A DNA stretch of 64,000 nt from Thiobacillus thioparus DSM 505 (lineage in GTDB: Bacteria > Pseudomonadota > Gammaproteobacteria > Burkholderiales > Thiobacillaceae), in contig NZ_KB891327.1 of NCBI RefSeq assembly GCF_000373385.1, forward strand, positions 69,689-133,688, read 5' to 3'. A program made the position numbers and the translations under genes. Under the pieces are notes generated by a model. It made no database searches. It saw only the letters and a program-made list of their open reading frames with translations, and was not told where the DNA came from. This document shows, one piece after another, positions 35,164-45,451 of this stretch. The first letter of the stretch is position 1; the number at the start of each line of letters is the position of its first letter.

Positions 35164-36021
35164 ATGAATCCGCGCCCCATACGCCAGCTCGTCCCGGCTT
35201 TCGAGGTCACTGAGGGGGCCGGGGTGACCGTCCACCGCAGCATCGGCACGCCCGCGCTACGGAACCTGGATCCGTTCCTGATGCTGGATCATTTCAGCAG
35301 CGACAATCCGGACGAATACATTGCGGGTTTTCCGGATCATCCGCATCGCGGTTTCATCACCTTCACCTATATGCTCGACGGCCACATGGAGCATCGCGAC
35401 AGCATGGGCAACCGGGGCGATCTCAAGGCCGGCGGCGTGCAATGGATGAAAGCGGCCAGCGGGGTCATCCACTCCGAGATGCCGCAGCAGACCAACGGCC
35501 TGATGCGCGGCTTCCAGTTGTGGATCAATCTGCCGGCACGCGAAAAAATGTCGGCGCCGGCCTATCAGGAATTCTCTGCAGCGGCCATCCCGGAGGTGGC
35601 GCTGGACGGTGCCCGTACGCGCGTGCTTGCCGGTGAACTCAACGGCATGCGCGGCGTCATCGACGATCCGTCTACCGACGTCCGCTACCTCGACGTCACC
35701 CTGGCGGCCGATGCGCGTTTTACCTTGCCATTGAGCGACACGCACAATGCCTTTGTCTATGTCTTCGAGGGCAGCGCCCGGTTGGCCGGCGAGGATCTGG
35801 CGACGCATACCCTGGCGGTGCTGGGTTCGGGCGATACCGTGGATATCCAGGCAGGCGCCGCGGGCGCGCGCTTCATTCTGGTGGCCGGCCGGCCGATCGG
35901 CGAACCGATAGTGCAGTACGGGCCCTTCGTCATGAACACCCGTCCCGAGATCGAACAGGCCTTTGCAGACTACCAAGCGGGCCGTTTGGTGCAAGCCAGG
36001 GCGACGATGACGGGGCATTGA
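35164..36021 (+). CDS. Pirin family protein
   Basis: The 285-residue bicupin begins MNPRPIRQLVPAFEV and has the metal ligands of pirins in HPHRGFITFTYMLDG (two His) and ASGVIHSEMPQQT (His and Glu). Bacterial pirins can act as quercetinases or stress-linked regulators; the role here is open. The frame upstream of 35164 overlaps the end of cfa and is ignored. No ribosome site is clear. It sits between cfa and the P-type ATPase. Confidence 0.9.
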   Translation: MNPRPIRQLVPAFEVTEGAGVTVHRSIGTPALRNLDPFLMLDHFSSDNPDEYIAGFPDHPHRGFITFTYMLDGHMEHRDSMGNRGDLKAGGVQWMKAASGVIHSEMPQQTNGLMRGFQLWINLPAREKMSAPAYQEFSAAAIPEVALDGARTRVLAGELNGMRGVIDDPSTDVRYLDVTLAADARFTLPLSDTHNAFVYVFEGSARLAGEDLATHTLAVLGSGDTVDIQAGAAGARFILVAGRPIGEPIVQYGPFVMNTRPEIEQAFADYQAGRLVQARATMTGH

Positions 36022-36048
36022 CGATAGCATTGACGGTAGGATGGCCGG

Positions 36049-38622
36049 GTGAGCAAACGCGAATCGATATCCGGCGAGCAACCTGACTTCCAGGGTTTGG
36101 CATCCTCCTTTGCCGCCGAGCGCCTGAGGACAGAGGGGCCGAACGCATTGCCCTCCGACGGGTCTAGCGGCATGGCATGCGTCGTGTTCGAAGTGATCCG
36201 GGAGCCGATGTTTCTGTTGCTCCTCGCTGCGGCGGCGATCTACCTGGTGCTAGGCGACCTGCATGAAGCCCTGGTACTGCTGTTCTTCGTTTGCGTAGTG
36301 ATGGGCATCACGCTCTATCAGTCGCACAAGACTGAACGCGTCCTGCAGGCCCTGCGCGACCTGACCAGTCCCCGTGCCCTAGTGCTGCGCGATGGCGAGA
36401 AGCAGCGTATCGCCGGCAACGAGGTGGTGCGCGGCGATATCCTCATGCTGACTGAAGGAGACCGCGTGCCAGCAGACGCATACCTCCTGATGTGTAGCGG
36501 CCTGCAGGTGGACGAATCACTGCTGACCGGCGAAGCGGTACCGGTGCGAAAGACGGTGGGCGTGGGGGCGGTGGTCACGGCGCACCCGGGCGGCGACGAT
36601 TTGCCGATGGTGTATTCCGGCACGCTGGTGGTGCAGGGCCAGGGCATCGCCCGAGTGACGGCGACCGGGTCGCGCACGGAAATCGGCAGGATCGGCAAGT
36701 CTCTGCAGGTCCTGCGCCCCGAGCCGAGTCCAATGCAGAGCCAAGTGCGCCGCATGATGTGGATTTTTGCGCTGCTCGGCATCCTGTTGTGCGCCGCGGT
36801 TGTCGTCCTGTATGGCCTGACGCGTGGGGCTTGGCTCGACGCCCTACTTGCGGGAATCACGCTCGCGATTTCGCTGCTGCCGCAGGAATTTCTGGTGGTG
36901 CTCACGGTCTTCCTCGCACTGGGCGCGTGGCGCATTTCGCGCAGCCACGTGCTGACGCGTCGTATTCCGGCGCTGGAGACGCTCGGCGCCGCCACGATCC
37001 TATGCGTGGACAAGACTGGCACCATTACCGAGAACCGCATGACGGTGACGCAGCTGGTGACGCGCGACGCGCGCCTTGCGGTCGGCGACGGGCAGGAGAA
37101 TTCGCTCCCGGAAGCCTTCCATGAACTGGTCGAATTCAGTGTGCTGGCCAGCATGGTCGATCCGTTCGATCCGATGGAGAAAGCTTTCCGCCATCTCGCC
37201 GACCACTATCTGGCGGGGACCGAGCATCTGCACGACGACTGGACGCTGGTCCAGCACTACCCCCTGAGCTGCGATATGCTCGCCATGTCGCATGGCTGGC
37301 AAGCGACCCGGCGCGACGAATACGTGGTCGCCGCCAAGGGGGCGCCGGAGGCCATTGCCGATCTGTGCCACCTATCCGCGGCGGAAATCGTGGCCATCTC
37401 CGAGGAAACGGATCGTCTGGCTAGGCAGGGTCTGCGCATCCTGGCCATTGCCAGGGCGACGTTCAGGGGCACGGCCTGGCCGCCGCAGCAGCACGATTTT
37501 CCCTTCGTTTTTCTCGGCATGATCGCGCTGGCCGACCCCGTGCGCCCGCGCGTGCCGGAGGCGATCCGCGTGGCGCGCCGGGCCGGGATGAGGGTAGCGA
37601 TGATCACCGGCGACTACCCGGGTACTGCCGAAGCGGTTGCTCGAGAGGCGGGCATCGAACTTGGCGGCGGCATTCTTACCGGCTCGGAGATCGACGCGCT
37701 CGACGACGCGTCCTTGCAGCAACGCCTCAGGGTCGCCCATGTGTTTGCGCGTGTGACGCCGGAACAGAAGCTGCGCCTGGTGCAAGCCTTCAAGGCCCGC
37801 GGCGAAGTGGTGGCGATGACCGGGGATGGCGTGAACGATGCACCGGCGCTCAAGGCCGCACACATCGGCATCGCCATGGGCGGGCGCGGCACCGATGTGG
37901 CGCGCGAGGCGTCCTCGCTGGTCCTGCTGGACGACGACTTTGCCACCATTGTCGATGCCATCCGTCTGGGGCGGCGCATCTTCGACAATTTGCACAAGGC
38001 GATGGCCTACATTCTCGCCGTGCATGTGCCGATTGCCGGCATGGCGCTGTTGCCGCTACTGTTCGGTCTGCCGCTGGTGCTCGCGCCGGTGCATATCATT
38101 TTCCTCGAGCTCATTATCGATCCGGCGTGCTCCATCGTGTTCGAAGCTGAGCCAGAGGAGGCGGGCGCCATGGATAGGCCGCCGCGCCGACCGGATGCTC
38201 CCCTGTTCAGTATGCGTACCTTGCTACTGTCGCTGTTGCAGGGCGCGACCGTGTTTCTCGCCGTGGCTGCGGTGTATGCCCTGTCGCTGCAGCGCGGGCA
38301 AGGCGCCGATGAGGCACGTGCTCTGACGTTTGCCACGCTGGTAATCGGCAATCTTGGGCTGATTCTCGTCAACCGCTCCTGGTCGAGCACGCTGCTGGCC
38401 TCGCTGCGTATCCAGAATCCCGCCTTGTGGCGGGTGATTGGCGGCACGCTTGGCTTTCTGGCATGCGTGCTCTACGTACCTGGTCTGCGCGACGTGTTCG
38501 GCTTTGCGTATCTGCATGCGGGCGATGTGTTGCTGGCTTTCGTGGCAAGCGCGATGGGTGTCGCCTGGTTCGAACTGTTCAAGTGGGCAAAGGGAAAGCG
38601 CGTGACGGGTGCGCGCGCCTGA
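36049..38622 (+). CDS. P-type cation-translocating ATPase (P2-like)
   Basis: The 857-residue protein has the full P-ATPase layout: an actuator LLTGEAVPVRK, the phosphorylated Asp in CVDKTGTITENRM, KGAPEAIADL, VAMITGDYPGTAEA and MTGDGVNDAPALKAAHIGIA, with about ten membrane segments. The transport-site helix M4 reads LLPQEFLVVLTVFLALGAW, where most Ca2+/H+ pumps have PEGLP or PEEFP, so the ion cannot be told (Ca2+, Mg2+ or a metal). M6 carries LELIIDPACSIVFEAEPEE. AGGA lies seven bases before the GTG start. It stands alone, with 27 bp from pirin. Confidence 0.9.
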   Translation: MSKRESISGEQPDFQGLASSFAAERLRTEGPNALPSDGSSGMACVVFEVIREPMFLLLLAAAAIYLVLGDLHEALVLLFFVCVVMGITLYQSHKTERVLQALRDLTSPRALVLRDGEKQRIAGNEVVRGDILMLTEGDRVPADAYLLMCSGLQVDESLLTGEAVPVRKTVGVGAVVTAHPGGDDLPMVYSGTLVVQGQGIARVTATGSRTEIGRIGKSLQVLRPEPSPMQSQVRRMMWIFALLGILLCAAVVVLYGLTRGAWLDALLAGITLAISLLPQEFLVVLTVFLALGAWRISRSHVLTRRIPALETLGAATILCVDKTGTITENRMTVTQLVTRDARLAVGDGQENSLPEAFHELVEFSVLASMVDPFDPMEKAFRHLADHYLAGTEHLHDDWTLVQHYPLSCDMLAMSHGWQATRRDEYVVAAKGAPEAIADLCHLSAAEIVAISEETDRLARQGLRILAIARATFRGTAWPPQQHDFPFVFLGMIALADPVRPRVPEAIRVARRAGMRVAMITGDYPGTAEAVAREAGIELGGGILTGSEIDALDDASLQQRLRVAHVFARVTPEQKLRLVQAFKARGEVVAMTGDGVNDAPALKAAHIGIAMGGRGTDVAREASSLVLLDDDFATIVDAIRLGRRIFDNLHKAMAYILAVHVPIAGMALLPLLFGLPLVLAPVHIIFLELIIDPACSIVFEAEPEEAGAMDRPPRRPDAPLFSMRTLLLSLLQGATVFLAVAAVYALSLQRGQGADEARALTFATLVIGNLGLILVNRSWSSTLLASLRIQNPALWRVIGGTLGFLACVLYVPGLRDVFGFAYLHAGDVLLAFVASAMGVAWFELFKWAKGKRVTGARA

Positions 38623-38644
38623 CAACTGGAGTCTCGGGAGACGC

Positions 38645-39028
38645 ATGGAAGGGAGAATGGCGTTGATACTTGCCGATATCCTGGTGGTGGTGCATCTGCT
38701 GTTCGTTGCGTTCGTCATGGCAGGCGGCTTCCTGCTGGCGCGCTGGCCCAGGTTGCTGGCGTTGCAACTGCCCGCTGTCACCTGGGCTGCGTACATCGAG
38801 CTGAGCGGCGGAATCTGTCCGCTGACGCCCCTTGAAAATCATTTTCGCACGCTCGGTGGGGGCAGTGCCTACAGCGATGATTTCGTCGAACACTACCTGT
38901 TGCCGGTCCTGTATCCGGAGAATCTCAGCATGCCACTGCAGCAGGTATTGGCCGGGCTGGTCGTGCTGGTTAACCTGTTTGCTTACAATTGGGCGTACCG
39001 GGCGCGGAGACGGAAACAGGCTGAGTGA
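38645..39028 (+). CDS. DUF2784 family membrane protein
   Basis: The 127-residue protein has three to four membrane helices and the DUF2784 pattern: LADILVVVHLLFVAFVMAGG, then LSGGICPLTPLENHFR and FVEHYLLPVLYPE. The function is unknown. ATG 38645 has GGGAGA four to six bases upstream and is preferred to ATG 38657. It follows the P-type ATPase by 22 bp and may be cotranscribed with it. Confidence 0.85.
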   Translation: MEGRMALILADILVVVHLLFVAFVMAGGFLLARWPRLLALQLPAVTWAAYIELSGGICPLTPLENHFRTLGGGSAYSDDFVEHYLLPVLYPENLSMPLQQVLAGLVVLVNLFAYNWAYRARRRKQAE

Positions 39029-39067
39029 CCGCTGGGCGCGGGCCTGTGCATCGAGTGCAATGGCGGG

Positions 39068-39967
39068 TCAGCGATCCAGTTCCTGGTCGGCCAGGGAAAT
39101 CGGATCTTCCTTCGGCTCCAGATGCGTGGTGATGTGGGCGTATGGGATGGCTTGCCGGATATCGGCTTCGATGCGTTCCGACCAGTCGTGTCCTTGCTGG
39201 ACCGACCATGTACCTGGCACCAGCAGGTGGAAGGAGATGAAGGCACGAGTACCCGCCTGGCGTGTGCGCAGGGCATGGAATTCCAGTTCCTGCCGACGAT
39301 AGCGATCCAGAATCTCTTCGATCGCCCGGATGTCCGCCTCCAGGATGGATACATCCATCAGGCCGGCGGCGGAGCGCTGCAGCAGTTGCCATCCGGTCCA
39401 CACGATGTTCAATGCTACCAGCAGCGCGATCACCGGATCGAGCCATAGCCAGCCGCTCACCCAGACCAGCCCGACCCCTGCGATGACGCCCACGGAGGTC
39501 CAGACGTCAGTAAGCAGGTGGTGGGCGTCGGCCTCCAGGGTGATGGATTTGTATTTGCGGCCGACCCCCATGAGGATGCGCGAGGTAACGAGATTGATGA
39601 TCGACGCGACCACCGAGACCCCAAGACCGATGCCCACCGCTGCGAGCGGCTGCGGATTGAGCAGGCGCTCGATGGCGGCATAGGCGATGCCGACCGCAGC
39701 GAGCAGGATGAGAAAGCCTTCGAAGGCGCTGGAAAAGTACTCCGCCTTGCCATGCCCGTGCGCATGATTGTCGTCCGCCGGCAGTGAGGCGAGCGACAGC
39801 ATGGCGAGCGCCATCATTGCACCGGCCAGGTTGACGAAGGATTCGAGCGCGTCGGAGAGTAGACCGACCGAACCGGTGAGCCACCAGGCCCAACCCTTGA
39901 GCAGGATGGTGGCGAGGGCTGCCGCGATGGAAAGCCAAGCGTAACGTTTGAGTGCGGGAGGTAACAT
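39068..39967 (-). CDS. Cation diffusion facilitator (CDF) transporter
   Basis: The 299-residue protein has six membrane segments and a C-terminal cytoplasmic CDF dimerisation domain. Signatures include [18 protein letters not shown], the His-rich [15 protein letters not shown] loop, and [16 protein letters not shown] (HxxxD in TM5). It would export Zn2+, Fe2+ or another divalent metal by proton antiport; the metal cannot be told. GGGA lies eight bases before the ATG. It is convergent with DUF2784. Confidence 0.92.
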   Translation of the reverse strand: MLPPALKRYAWLSIAAALATILLKGWAWWLTGSVGLLSDALESFVNLAGAMMALAMLSLASLPADDNHAHGHGKAEYFSSAFEGFLILLAAVGIAYAAIERLLNPQPLAAVGIGLGVSVVASIINLVTSRILMGVGRKYKSITLEADAHHLLTDVWTSVGVIAGVGLVWVSGWLWLDPVIALLVALNIVWTGWQLLQRSAAGLMDVSILEADIRAIEEILDRYRRQELEFHALRTRQAGTRAFISFHLLVPGTWSVQQGHDWSERIEADIRQAIPYAHITTHLEPKEDPISLADQELDR

Positions 39968-40133
39968 CTCGATCTTCCCGAGGAGCGATTGAAGTGTGCC
40001 GGATTGTATCCCAGCGCGGACCGGCTATTCCCGGAAGCATGCCCATGCCGTGTATGCAAACGTGTTCATTCACAGTTCGGAGGCGCGTGTCCTATAGGCT
40101 ATGGTTAAGCATGATTGCCATGGAGATGCCCCG

Positions 40134-40721
40134 ATGCCGAGCACGCTCAACGATGCGATTCAACGGCGTTATGCCTGCCACGAATTTGCCAAGGGCAAGC
40201 CTGTATCGGCGGACGAACTGGCCTGGGTGCTGGAAGCGGGCCGGCTGGCACCTTCGGCATTCGGCCTGGAACCCTGGCGCTTCATCGCCGTGACCGACGA
40301 GGCAGGCCGGGCCGCGGTTGCGCAGGCCTGCTACGACCAGCCTGCAGCGACGACGGCCGCGGCGCTGGTCGTGATCGTGGCGCTGGTTGCAGCGCTCAAA
40401 CCGGATTCGGACTATGTGCGGGCACGTTTCACAGCGGAAGCCCGGGGCCAGGATCCTGAACCGATTTATTCTGCCTATCGGTCGCTCTATCGTGCCGAGT
40501 CCATGGCGGAGTGGGCGCAGGGGCAGTGCAATTTTGCGGCCGCGCAGATGCTGTTGCAGGCGGCGCATATGGGTCTGGGAAGTTGTCCGATCGGCGGGTA
40601 TGACGCAACCGCGCTGGCAACCGCTGTCGCCCTGCCAGCGGGCGAGGTGCCTGCCCTGGTCATCGCCCTGGGCCAGTGCGGCTATGCCGCCCCAGAACGC
40701 ATCCGCAAGCCGCTCGTCTGA
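40134..40721 (+). CDS. Nitroreductase family protein
   Basis: The 195-residue flavoprotein begins MPSTLNDAIQRRYACHEFAK, with the family motifs LEAGRLAPSAFGLEPWRFIA and LLQAAHMGLGSCPIGGYD. It would reduce nitro or quinone compounds with NAD(P)H; the natural substrate is unknown. GGAG lies eight bases before ATG 40134, so the longer frame from 40101 is not used. It is divergent from the CDF gene. Confidence 0.9.
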   Translation: MPSTLNDAIQRRYACHEFAKGKPVSADELAWVLEAGRLAPSAFGLEPWRFIAVTDEAGRAAVAQACYDQPAATTAAALVVIVALVAALKPDSDYVRARFTAEARGQDPEPIYSAYRSLYRAESMAEWAQGQCNFAAAQMLLQAAHMGLGSCPIGGYDATALATAVALPAGEVPALVIALGQCGYAAPERIRKPLV

Positions 40722-40801
40722 TCCCGCGTCCTTGCGCATTGCCGCGACGGTGGGCATCTTTCTTGAAGACATCCCGCTGTCGAAGCAATAAAATGCCGGG
40801 C

Positions 40802-41299
40802 ATGAAAATCCTGCTTGCTCTGCTCCTGTGCCTGCCGTTTACCGCCCATGCCGAATGGCTGGATTTCGATCACGAGTTCGATCAGGACAAGCCCTGGGTC
40901 GAAGTGACGGCCCAGTTGCCGCCCTATCCCAAGCCCGGCAACCTCATCCCGTTCGATGTCTCGTCGGCGACTCGCAACAAGTTTTTTGTCGATTCCGATT
41001 CGATCAGCGTCGGTTCCGACAAGGTGGTGCGCTACACCGTGGTGATCGAAGCTGCCGGCGGGGCGAAGAACGTTTCGTACGAAGGACTGCGCTGCGAAAC
41101 CGGCGAGCGCCGCCTGTATGCCTATGGCCACGCCGACGGTAGCTGGTCGAAGGCGCGCAACGCCCAATGGCAAAGCATCCGGGTGCGTTCGTTGTTGTCG
41201 TATCACAAGGCCCTGTACGAGGATTATTTCTGCCCCGACGGCATCAACGTCCGCAATGCCAAGGAGGCTGTGGAAAGACTGCGGCGCAGGGTGAACTGA
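40802..41299 (+). CDS. CNP1-like family periplasmic protein
   Basis: The 165-residue protein has a signal peptide ([17 protein letters not shown]) and the CNP1-like pattern [20 protein letters not shown], then [20 protein letters not shown]. It is secreted to the periplasm or outer membrane; the function is unknown. The order CNP1-proB is typical of betaproteobacteria. ATG 40802 and ATG 40793 are both possible. The stop overlaps the proB start (TGATG). Confidence 0.85.
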   Translation: MKILLALLLCLPFTAHAEWLDFDHEFDQDKPWVEVTAQLPPYPKPGNLIPFDVSSATRNKFFVDSDSISVGSDKVVRYTVVIEAAGGAKNVSYEGLRCETGERRLYAYGHADGSWSKARNAQWQSIRVRSLLSYHKALYEDYFCPDGINVRNAKEAVERLRRRVN

Positions 41300-42420
41300 T
41301 GCAGTCCGTGGTGAAGCACGCGCGGCGCATCGTCGTCAAGGTCGGTTCCAGTCTGGTCACTGCAGAAGGGCGCGGTCTCGACCACGCCGCGCTGTCGCGC
41401 TGGGCCGAACAGATCGCCGCGCTGACCGCGCAGGGCAAGGAAGTGGTGCTAGTGTCGTCGGGCGCGATCGCGGAGGGCATCGCACGATTGGGCTGGAAGA
41501 AGCGTCCGAAGGCCGTCAACGAATTGCAGGCCGCCGCCGCCGTGGGGCAGATGGGACTGGTTCAGGCATACGAATCGATCTTTCGCACGCACGATCTCCA
41601 TGCCGCCCAGGTACTGCTCACGCACGAAGACCTGGCCGACCGCACGCGCTACCTTAATGCACGCTCGACCCTGCGCACTTTGCTGGAATTGAGAGTGGTG
41701 CCGATCATCAACGAGAACGACACCGTCGCCACCGACGAAATCCGCCTCGGCGACAATGACACGCTCGGCGCGCTGGTGACCAATCTGATCGAAGCCGACT
41801 GCCTCGTCATCCTCACCGACCAGTCCGGTCTCTATACCGCCGACCCGCGCAAGCATCCCGACGCCACCCTGGTGATGGACGCCCACGCCGGCGACCCCGA
41901 CCTCGAGCGCATGGCGGGAGGAGCGGGCAGCAGCGTCGGCACCGGCGGCATGCTGACCAAGATCCTCGCCGCCAAGCGTGCGGCACGCAGCGGCGCGCAT
42001 ACGGTGATTTGCAGCGGACGCGAGGAAGGCGTGCTGCTGCGGCTGGCAGCAGGCGAGGCGATCGGCAGCCAGCTGGTGGCGCGGCAAGCGCCGCTTGCCG
42101 CGCGGCGTCAGTGGCTGGCCGATCATCTGCAACTGCGCGGCGGCGTGGTGCTCGACGACGGTGCGGTGCGGGCGCTGTGCGAGGGTGGCAAGAGCCTCCT
42201 GCCGGTCGGCGTGAAGGGCGTCACCGGTGAATTCGAGCGCGGCGAAGTGGTGGCGATCGTCGATATGGACGGCCACGAAATCGCACGCGGCCTGACCAAT
42301 TACAGCGCTGGCGAAGCGCGCCGCATCGCCGGCAAGCCGAGCAGCGCGATAGAAGCCGAACTGGGCTACATGGACGAGCCTGAAATGATCCATCGCGACA
42401 ATCTGGTGCTGCTGGCGTGA
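41299..42420 (+). CDS. proB: Glutamate 5-kinase
   Basis: The 373-residue enzyme phosphorylates glutamate as the first step of proline synthesis. The amino-acid kinase domain has [45 protein letters not shown] and [15 protein letters not shown], and a C-terminal PUA domain (about residue 280 on) is present. ATG 41299 overlaps the CNP1 stop. The stop overlaps the phosphatase start (GTGA). Confidence 0.97.
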   Translation: MQSVVKHARRIVVKVGSSLVTAEGRGLDHAALSRWAEQIAALTAQGKEVVLVSSGAIAEGIARLGWKKRPKAVNELQAAAAVGQMGLVQAYESIFRTHDLHAAQVLLTHEDLADRTRYLNARSTLRTLLELRVVPIINENDTVATDEIRLGDNDTLGALVTNLIEADCLVILTDQSGLYTADPRKHPDATLVMDAHAGDPDLERMAGGAGSSVGTGGMLTKILAAKRAARSGAHTVICSGREEGVLLRLAAGEAIGSQLVARQAPLAARRQWLADHLQLRGGVVLDDGAVRALCEGGKSLLPVGVKGVTGEFERGEVVAIVDMDGHEIARGLTNYSAGEARRIAGKPSSAIEAELGYMDEPEMIHRDNLVLLA

Positions 42421-43013
42421 CCACCACGCTGGATTTGCTGCGCCACGGCGAACCGGTTGGCGGCCGTAAATATCGCGGACAGATCGATGATCCGTTGTCG
42501 GAGAAAGGCTGGGCGCAGATGCATGCGGCCGTGGGCAACACCGCGCCCTGGACCCGCATCGTGTCGTCACCCTTGCAGCGCTGCCGTGCCTTCGCCGAAA
42601 CCCTGGCTGACCGCCACGGCCTGTTGCTGACGTTGGACGAGCGGCTGGCGGAAGTCGGGTTCGGCGTATGGGAGGGGAGGTCGGCGGCCGAGATCGAGCA
42701 GGATGCGCCGGGTGCCGTGGCGCGCTTCAAGCATGATCCCGTGAATGCGCGCCCGGAAGGAGCAGAACCGCTGGCCGAATTTCTTGGCAGGGTGGCTGCT
42801 GCACTGGACGCCATTCTGGCCCGGCATCCCGACGAGCATGTGCTGCTGGTCGGACATGCCGGGGTGATCCGCATGGCATTTGCCTGGGCGCTGCATGTGC
42901 CGCTGGCACATGCCTACCGCATCGAAGTGGCGAATGCCGGGCTGACCCGTCTGCGTTTCGACGGCGATCGCGCGAGCCTGGTCTTTCACGATGGTAGTCT
43001 TGCCCCACTGTGA
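42417..43013 (+). CDS. Histidine phosphatase family protein (alpha-ribazole-phosphatase-like)
   Basis: The 198-residue protein has the RHG motif [20 protein letters not shown] and the second His in [17 protein letters not shown]. CobC-type alpha-ribazole phosphatases look like this, and the next gene is a cobalamin-binding protein, which supports but does not prove a cobalamin role; other phosphoglycerate-mutase-like roles remain possible. The GTG start overlaps the proB stop, and its stop overlaps the next start. Confidence 0.8.
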   Translation: MTTTLDLLRHGEPVGGRKYRGQIDDPLSEKGWAQMHAAVGNTAPWTRIVSSPLQRCRAFAETLADRHGLLLTLDERLAEVGFGVWEGRSAAEIEQDAPGAVARFKHDPVNARPEGAEPLAEFLGRVAAALDAILARHPDEHVLLVGHAGVIRMAFAWALHVPLAHAYRIEVANAGLTRLRFDGDRASLVFHDGSLAPL

Positions 43014-43873
43014 TCCGTCGCGGCTTGATTGGTCTGTGCCTGTTGATAGCCGCGTCCTCGCAGGCCGCGCCCCTCCGTCTGCACGACGATGCCGGACTGA
43101 CGCTTGAATTCAGCCGGCCGCCTCAGCGTATCGTCTCGCTGGCACCGCATCTCACCGAACTGCTGTTTGCTGTGGGCGCCGGATCGCAGGTGGTGGGCGT
43201 GGATGCTGCCAGCGATTATCCGAAAGCGGCACAGGCACTGCCGTATGTCGGCGATTTCAGCCGCATCAACTTCGAGCGCATCCTGGCGCTGAAGCCCGAT
43301 CTGGTCATTGTCTGGGTGGGCGGTAACCGGGCGGCAGACATTTACCGCCTGAAACAGATGGACATCCCGGTATTGCAGACCCAGGCGGCCCGGCTCGATG
43401 ACGTGGCACGCCTGTTGCGTCTGATCGGTCAGGTGAGCGGCCATGCCGGGGAAGGGGAGGCGGCGGCACGAGATTATTCCGCGCGGCTGGCGGCGCTGCG
43501 GATCCGGCCCGGCCAGGAGCCGCCGGTCGGCGTGTTCTATCAGGTATGGGACCGTCCGCTGATGACGGTGGGAGGCACGCACTGGATCACCGATGCGCTG
43601 GCGCTATGCGGTGCACGCAACGTATTTGCCGACCTGCAGGCGCTGTCGCCTGTGGTGTCGCGGGAAGCCGTGCTGCAGCGCGCGCCGGCACTGATCGTGG
43701 GCGGCACCGATGCACCCGACATGCGCCGGGTATGGCAGCGCTTCACGCGCTTGCCCGCCGTGAGAAACCAGGCTTTCGTACGGGTGGATGCGGATCGCCT
43801 GCACCGTCTCACGCCGCGCCTGATCGAAGGCGTAGCCGAATTGTGTGCGGCGGTCGAGCCTTATGTCCGGTGA
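43010..43873 (+). CDS. Cobalamin/metal-chelate-binding periplasmic protein (BtuF-like)
   Basis: The 287-residue protein has a signal peptide ([20 protein letters not shown]) and the PF01497 pattern [20 protein letters not shown], then DVVGVD-like [12 protein letters not shown] and [15 protein letters not shown]. It would bind vitamin B12 or a related chelate in the periplasm for an ABC transporter, but no btuC/btuD gene is adjacent. GTG 43010 overlaps the preceding stop (GTGA). Its 3' end overlaps the convergent fur gene by 13 bases. Confidence 0.85.
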   Translation: MIRRGLIGLCLLIAASSQAAPLRLHDDAGLTLEFSRPPQRIVSLAPHLTELLFAVGAGSQVVGVDAASDYPKAAQALPYVGDFSRINFERILALKPDLVIVWVGGNRAADIYRLKQMDIPVLQTQAARLDDVARLLRLIGQVSGHAGEGEAAARDYSARLAALRIRPGQEPPVGVFYQVWDRPLMTVGGTHWITDALALCGARNVFADLQALSPVVSREAVLQRAPALIVGGTDAPDMRRVWQRFTRLPAVRNQAFVRVDADRLHRLTPRLIEGVAELCAAVEPYVR

Positions 43874-44310
43874 CGCGACTCGGTCGGCTTGCGGTTGGGG
43901 CAGTTTTCCTTGAGGCAGTCGGCGTAGATCTGCAGTGAATGGTCGTGGATGGCAAATCCGCGTTCCTTGGCGATGCGGGTTTGGCGTTTTTCGATTTCGC
44001 TGTCGTAGAACTCTTCGACTTTGCCGCACTGCAGGCAGACCAGGTGGTCGTGGTGATCGCCCTGGTTGAGCTCGAACACGGCCTTGTCGCTGTCGAAATG
44101 ATGCCGCATCAGCAAGCCAGCCTGCTCGAACTGGGTCAGCACGCGGTAGACGGTGGCGAGGCCGATATCCTGGCCTTCGTCAGAGAGCAGGCGGTACACC
44201 TCCTCTGCCGTCATGTGTCGCTTGTTGCTCTGCTCGAACAAATCGAGGATTTTCAGGCGCGGCAGTGTGGCTTTGAGGCCGATGTTCTTGAGATCGGACG
44301 GATTGCTCAA
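43861..44310 (-). CDS. fur: Ferric uptake regulator Fur
   Basis: The 149-residue repressor has a winged-helix N-terminal domain ([48 protein letters not shown]) and the metal sites [13 protein letters not shown] and [12 protein letters not shown]. It would bind Fe2+ and repress iron-uptake genes, perhaps also its neighbour bamE operon. It is convergent with btuF, with a 13-base overlap of the 3' ends, and divergent from bamE. Confidence 0.96.
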   Translation of the reverse strand: MSNPSDLKNIGLKATLPRLKILDLFEQSNKRHMTAEEVYRLLSDEGQDIGLATVYRVLTQFEQAGLLMRHHFDSDKAVFELNQGDHHDHLVCLQCGKVEEFYDSEIEKRQTRIAKERGFAIHDHSLQIYADCLKENCPNRKPTESRHRT

Positions 44311-44389
44311 TGGTGTCTCCAGAACGGGAACGCGAATACGTTATGATACGTTTTTTTCCAACCGCCCAAACCTTTCCGGTTTCCTGGCT

Positions 44390-45451
44390 ATGCGTCAATT
44401 CCTGATTTCTGCTCTGCTTTTAAGCCTGCTTGCGGGCTGTTCCAGCCTTCACATCGGTCCCCATCACATCGATGTGCAGCAGGGTAATGCGCTCGACCAG
44501 GAAAACGTCGCGCGCCTGAAGACGGGGCTGAATCGTTCTCAAGTCCGCTTTCTTCTCGGCACACCGCTGGTCGTCGATCCGTTCCGTACCGATCGCTGGG
44601 ATTATGTGTACCTCTATTACAAGGCAGGAAGGCTGACCGAGCAAAAGCACATCACGCTGATCTTCGAGGGCGATACGCTGGCACGCATCGAGGGCGACTT
44701 GCCCGAGCCGGCGGCACAGTCTGCCGCCGAGCCAGAGCGGCCGACTGCATCCGTGCCTGCGGCGATGCCGGCCCCTGCTCCGACGGCGCCCGCCGAAGAG
44801 CCGGTGGCCCGGCCTGCTGCAGGTGCCGCCCAGCCAGCCCAGGCACCGACCGCGCCTGCATGGGTGGCCGCCGCACCTGCCGCGCAGGCACAGGCGGCCC
44901 GGGCCGAACCCGCACCCGAGCCGTCGGTATCCGAAACCAGCATCGTGCCCCCGTTGCCGAGCCCCAAGGATGCGCCGGCCTATGTCGATCCCCGTCCGGT
45001 TCCCGAACTGAGCCTGAAGTCCGAAACCGACGTGTCGCAGATCAAGCCGGATGCTGTGCCGCCTTTTCCCGAGCCGCATGCAGCGACGACCAGCGACGAT
45101 GCGGTACTGAAATCGGTGCATGCCTGGGCCGATGCCTGGATGCAGCGTGACAGCGCCGCCTACTTTGCGGCGTATGACGCCGGCTTCGTTCCGGAGGGTG
45201 ACAGCCGTACTGCCTGGGAGGCGCGCAAGCGCAAGATGCTGAGCGGAACGGGTGGCATCGAAGTGAAAATCGATTCGCCCTCGGTCGAGCGGACCGGCGA
45301 GGGGACGGCCACGGTGAATTTCAAGCAGTACTACCGCGCTGGCACGTATCACGACGCTGTCGTCAAGCAGTTGCGCATGGTCGAACGCGACGGCCGCTGG
45401 GCGATCGTGGAGGAAAAAGTGCTGTCGACCCTGAAGGATGGCCGGCCGTGA
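44390..45451 (+). CDS. bamE: BamE lipoprotein fused to a C-terminal NTF2-like domain
   Basis: The 353-residue protein starts with a signal peptide and lipobox LLAGC (Cys 17), then the BamE domain (about 20-105) with the SmpA/OmlA motif [20 protein letters not shown] and [14 protein letters not shown] Pro/Ala-rich linker (about 105-220) leads to a C-terminal domain (about 238-353, [20 protein letters not shown] to VEEKVLSTL) that looks NTF2/SnoaL-like. BamE normally has only 110-170 residues and stabilises the BAM complex. The fusion may tether a periplasmic ligand-binding module to the outer membrane. Order fur-bamE-dapB is conserved in betaproteobacteria. The stop overlaps the dapB GTG. Confidence 0.88.
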   Translation: MRQFLISALLLSLLAGCSSLHIGPHHIDVQQGNALDQENVARLKTGLNRSQVRFLLGTPLVVDPFRTDRWDYVYLYYKAGRLTEQKHITLIFEGDTLARIEGDLPEPAAQSAAEPERPTASVPAAMPAPAPTAPAEEPVARPAAGAAQPAQAPTAPAWVAAAPAAQAQAARAEPAPEPSVSETSIVPPLPSPKDAPAYVDPRPVPELSLKSETDVSQIKPDAVPPFPEPHAATTSDDAVLKSVHAWADAWMQRDSAAYFAAYDAGFVPEGDSRTAWEARKRKMLSGTGGIEVKIDSPSVERTGEGTATVNFKQYYRAGTYHDAVVKQLRMVERDGRWAIVEEKVLSTLKDGRP

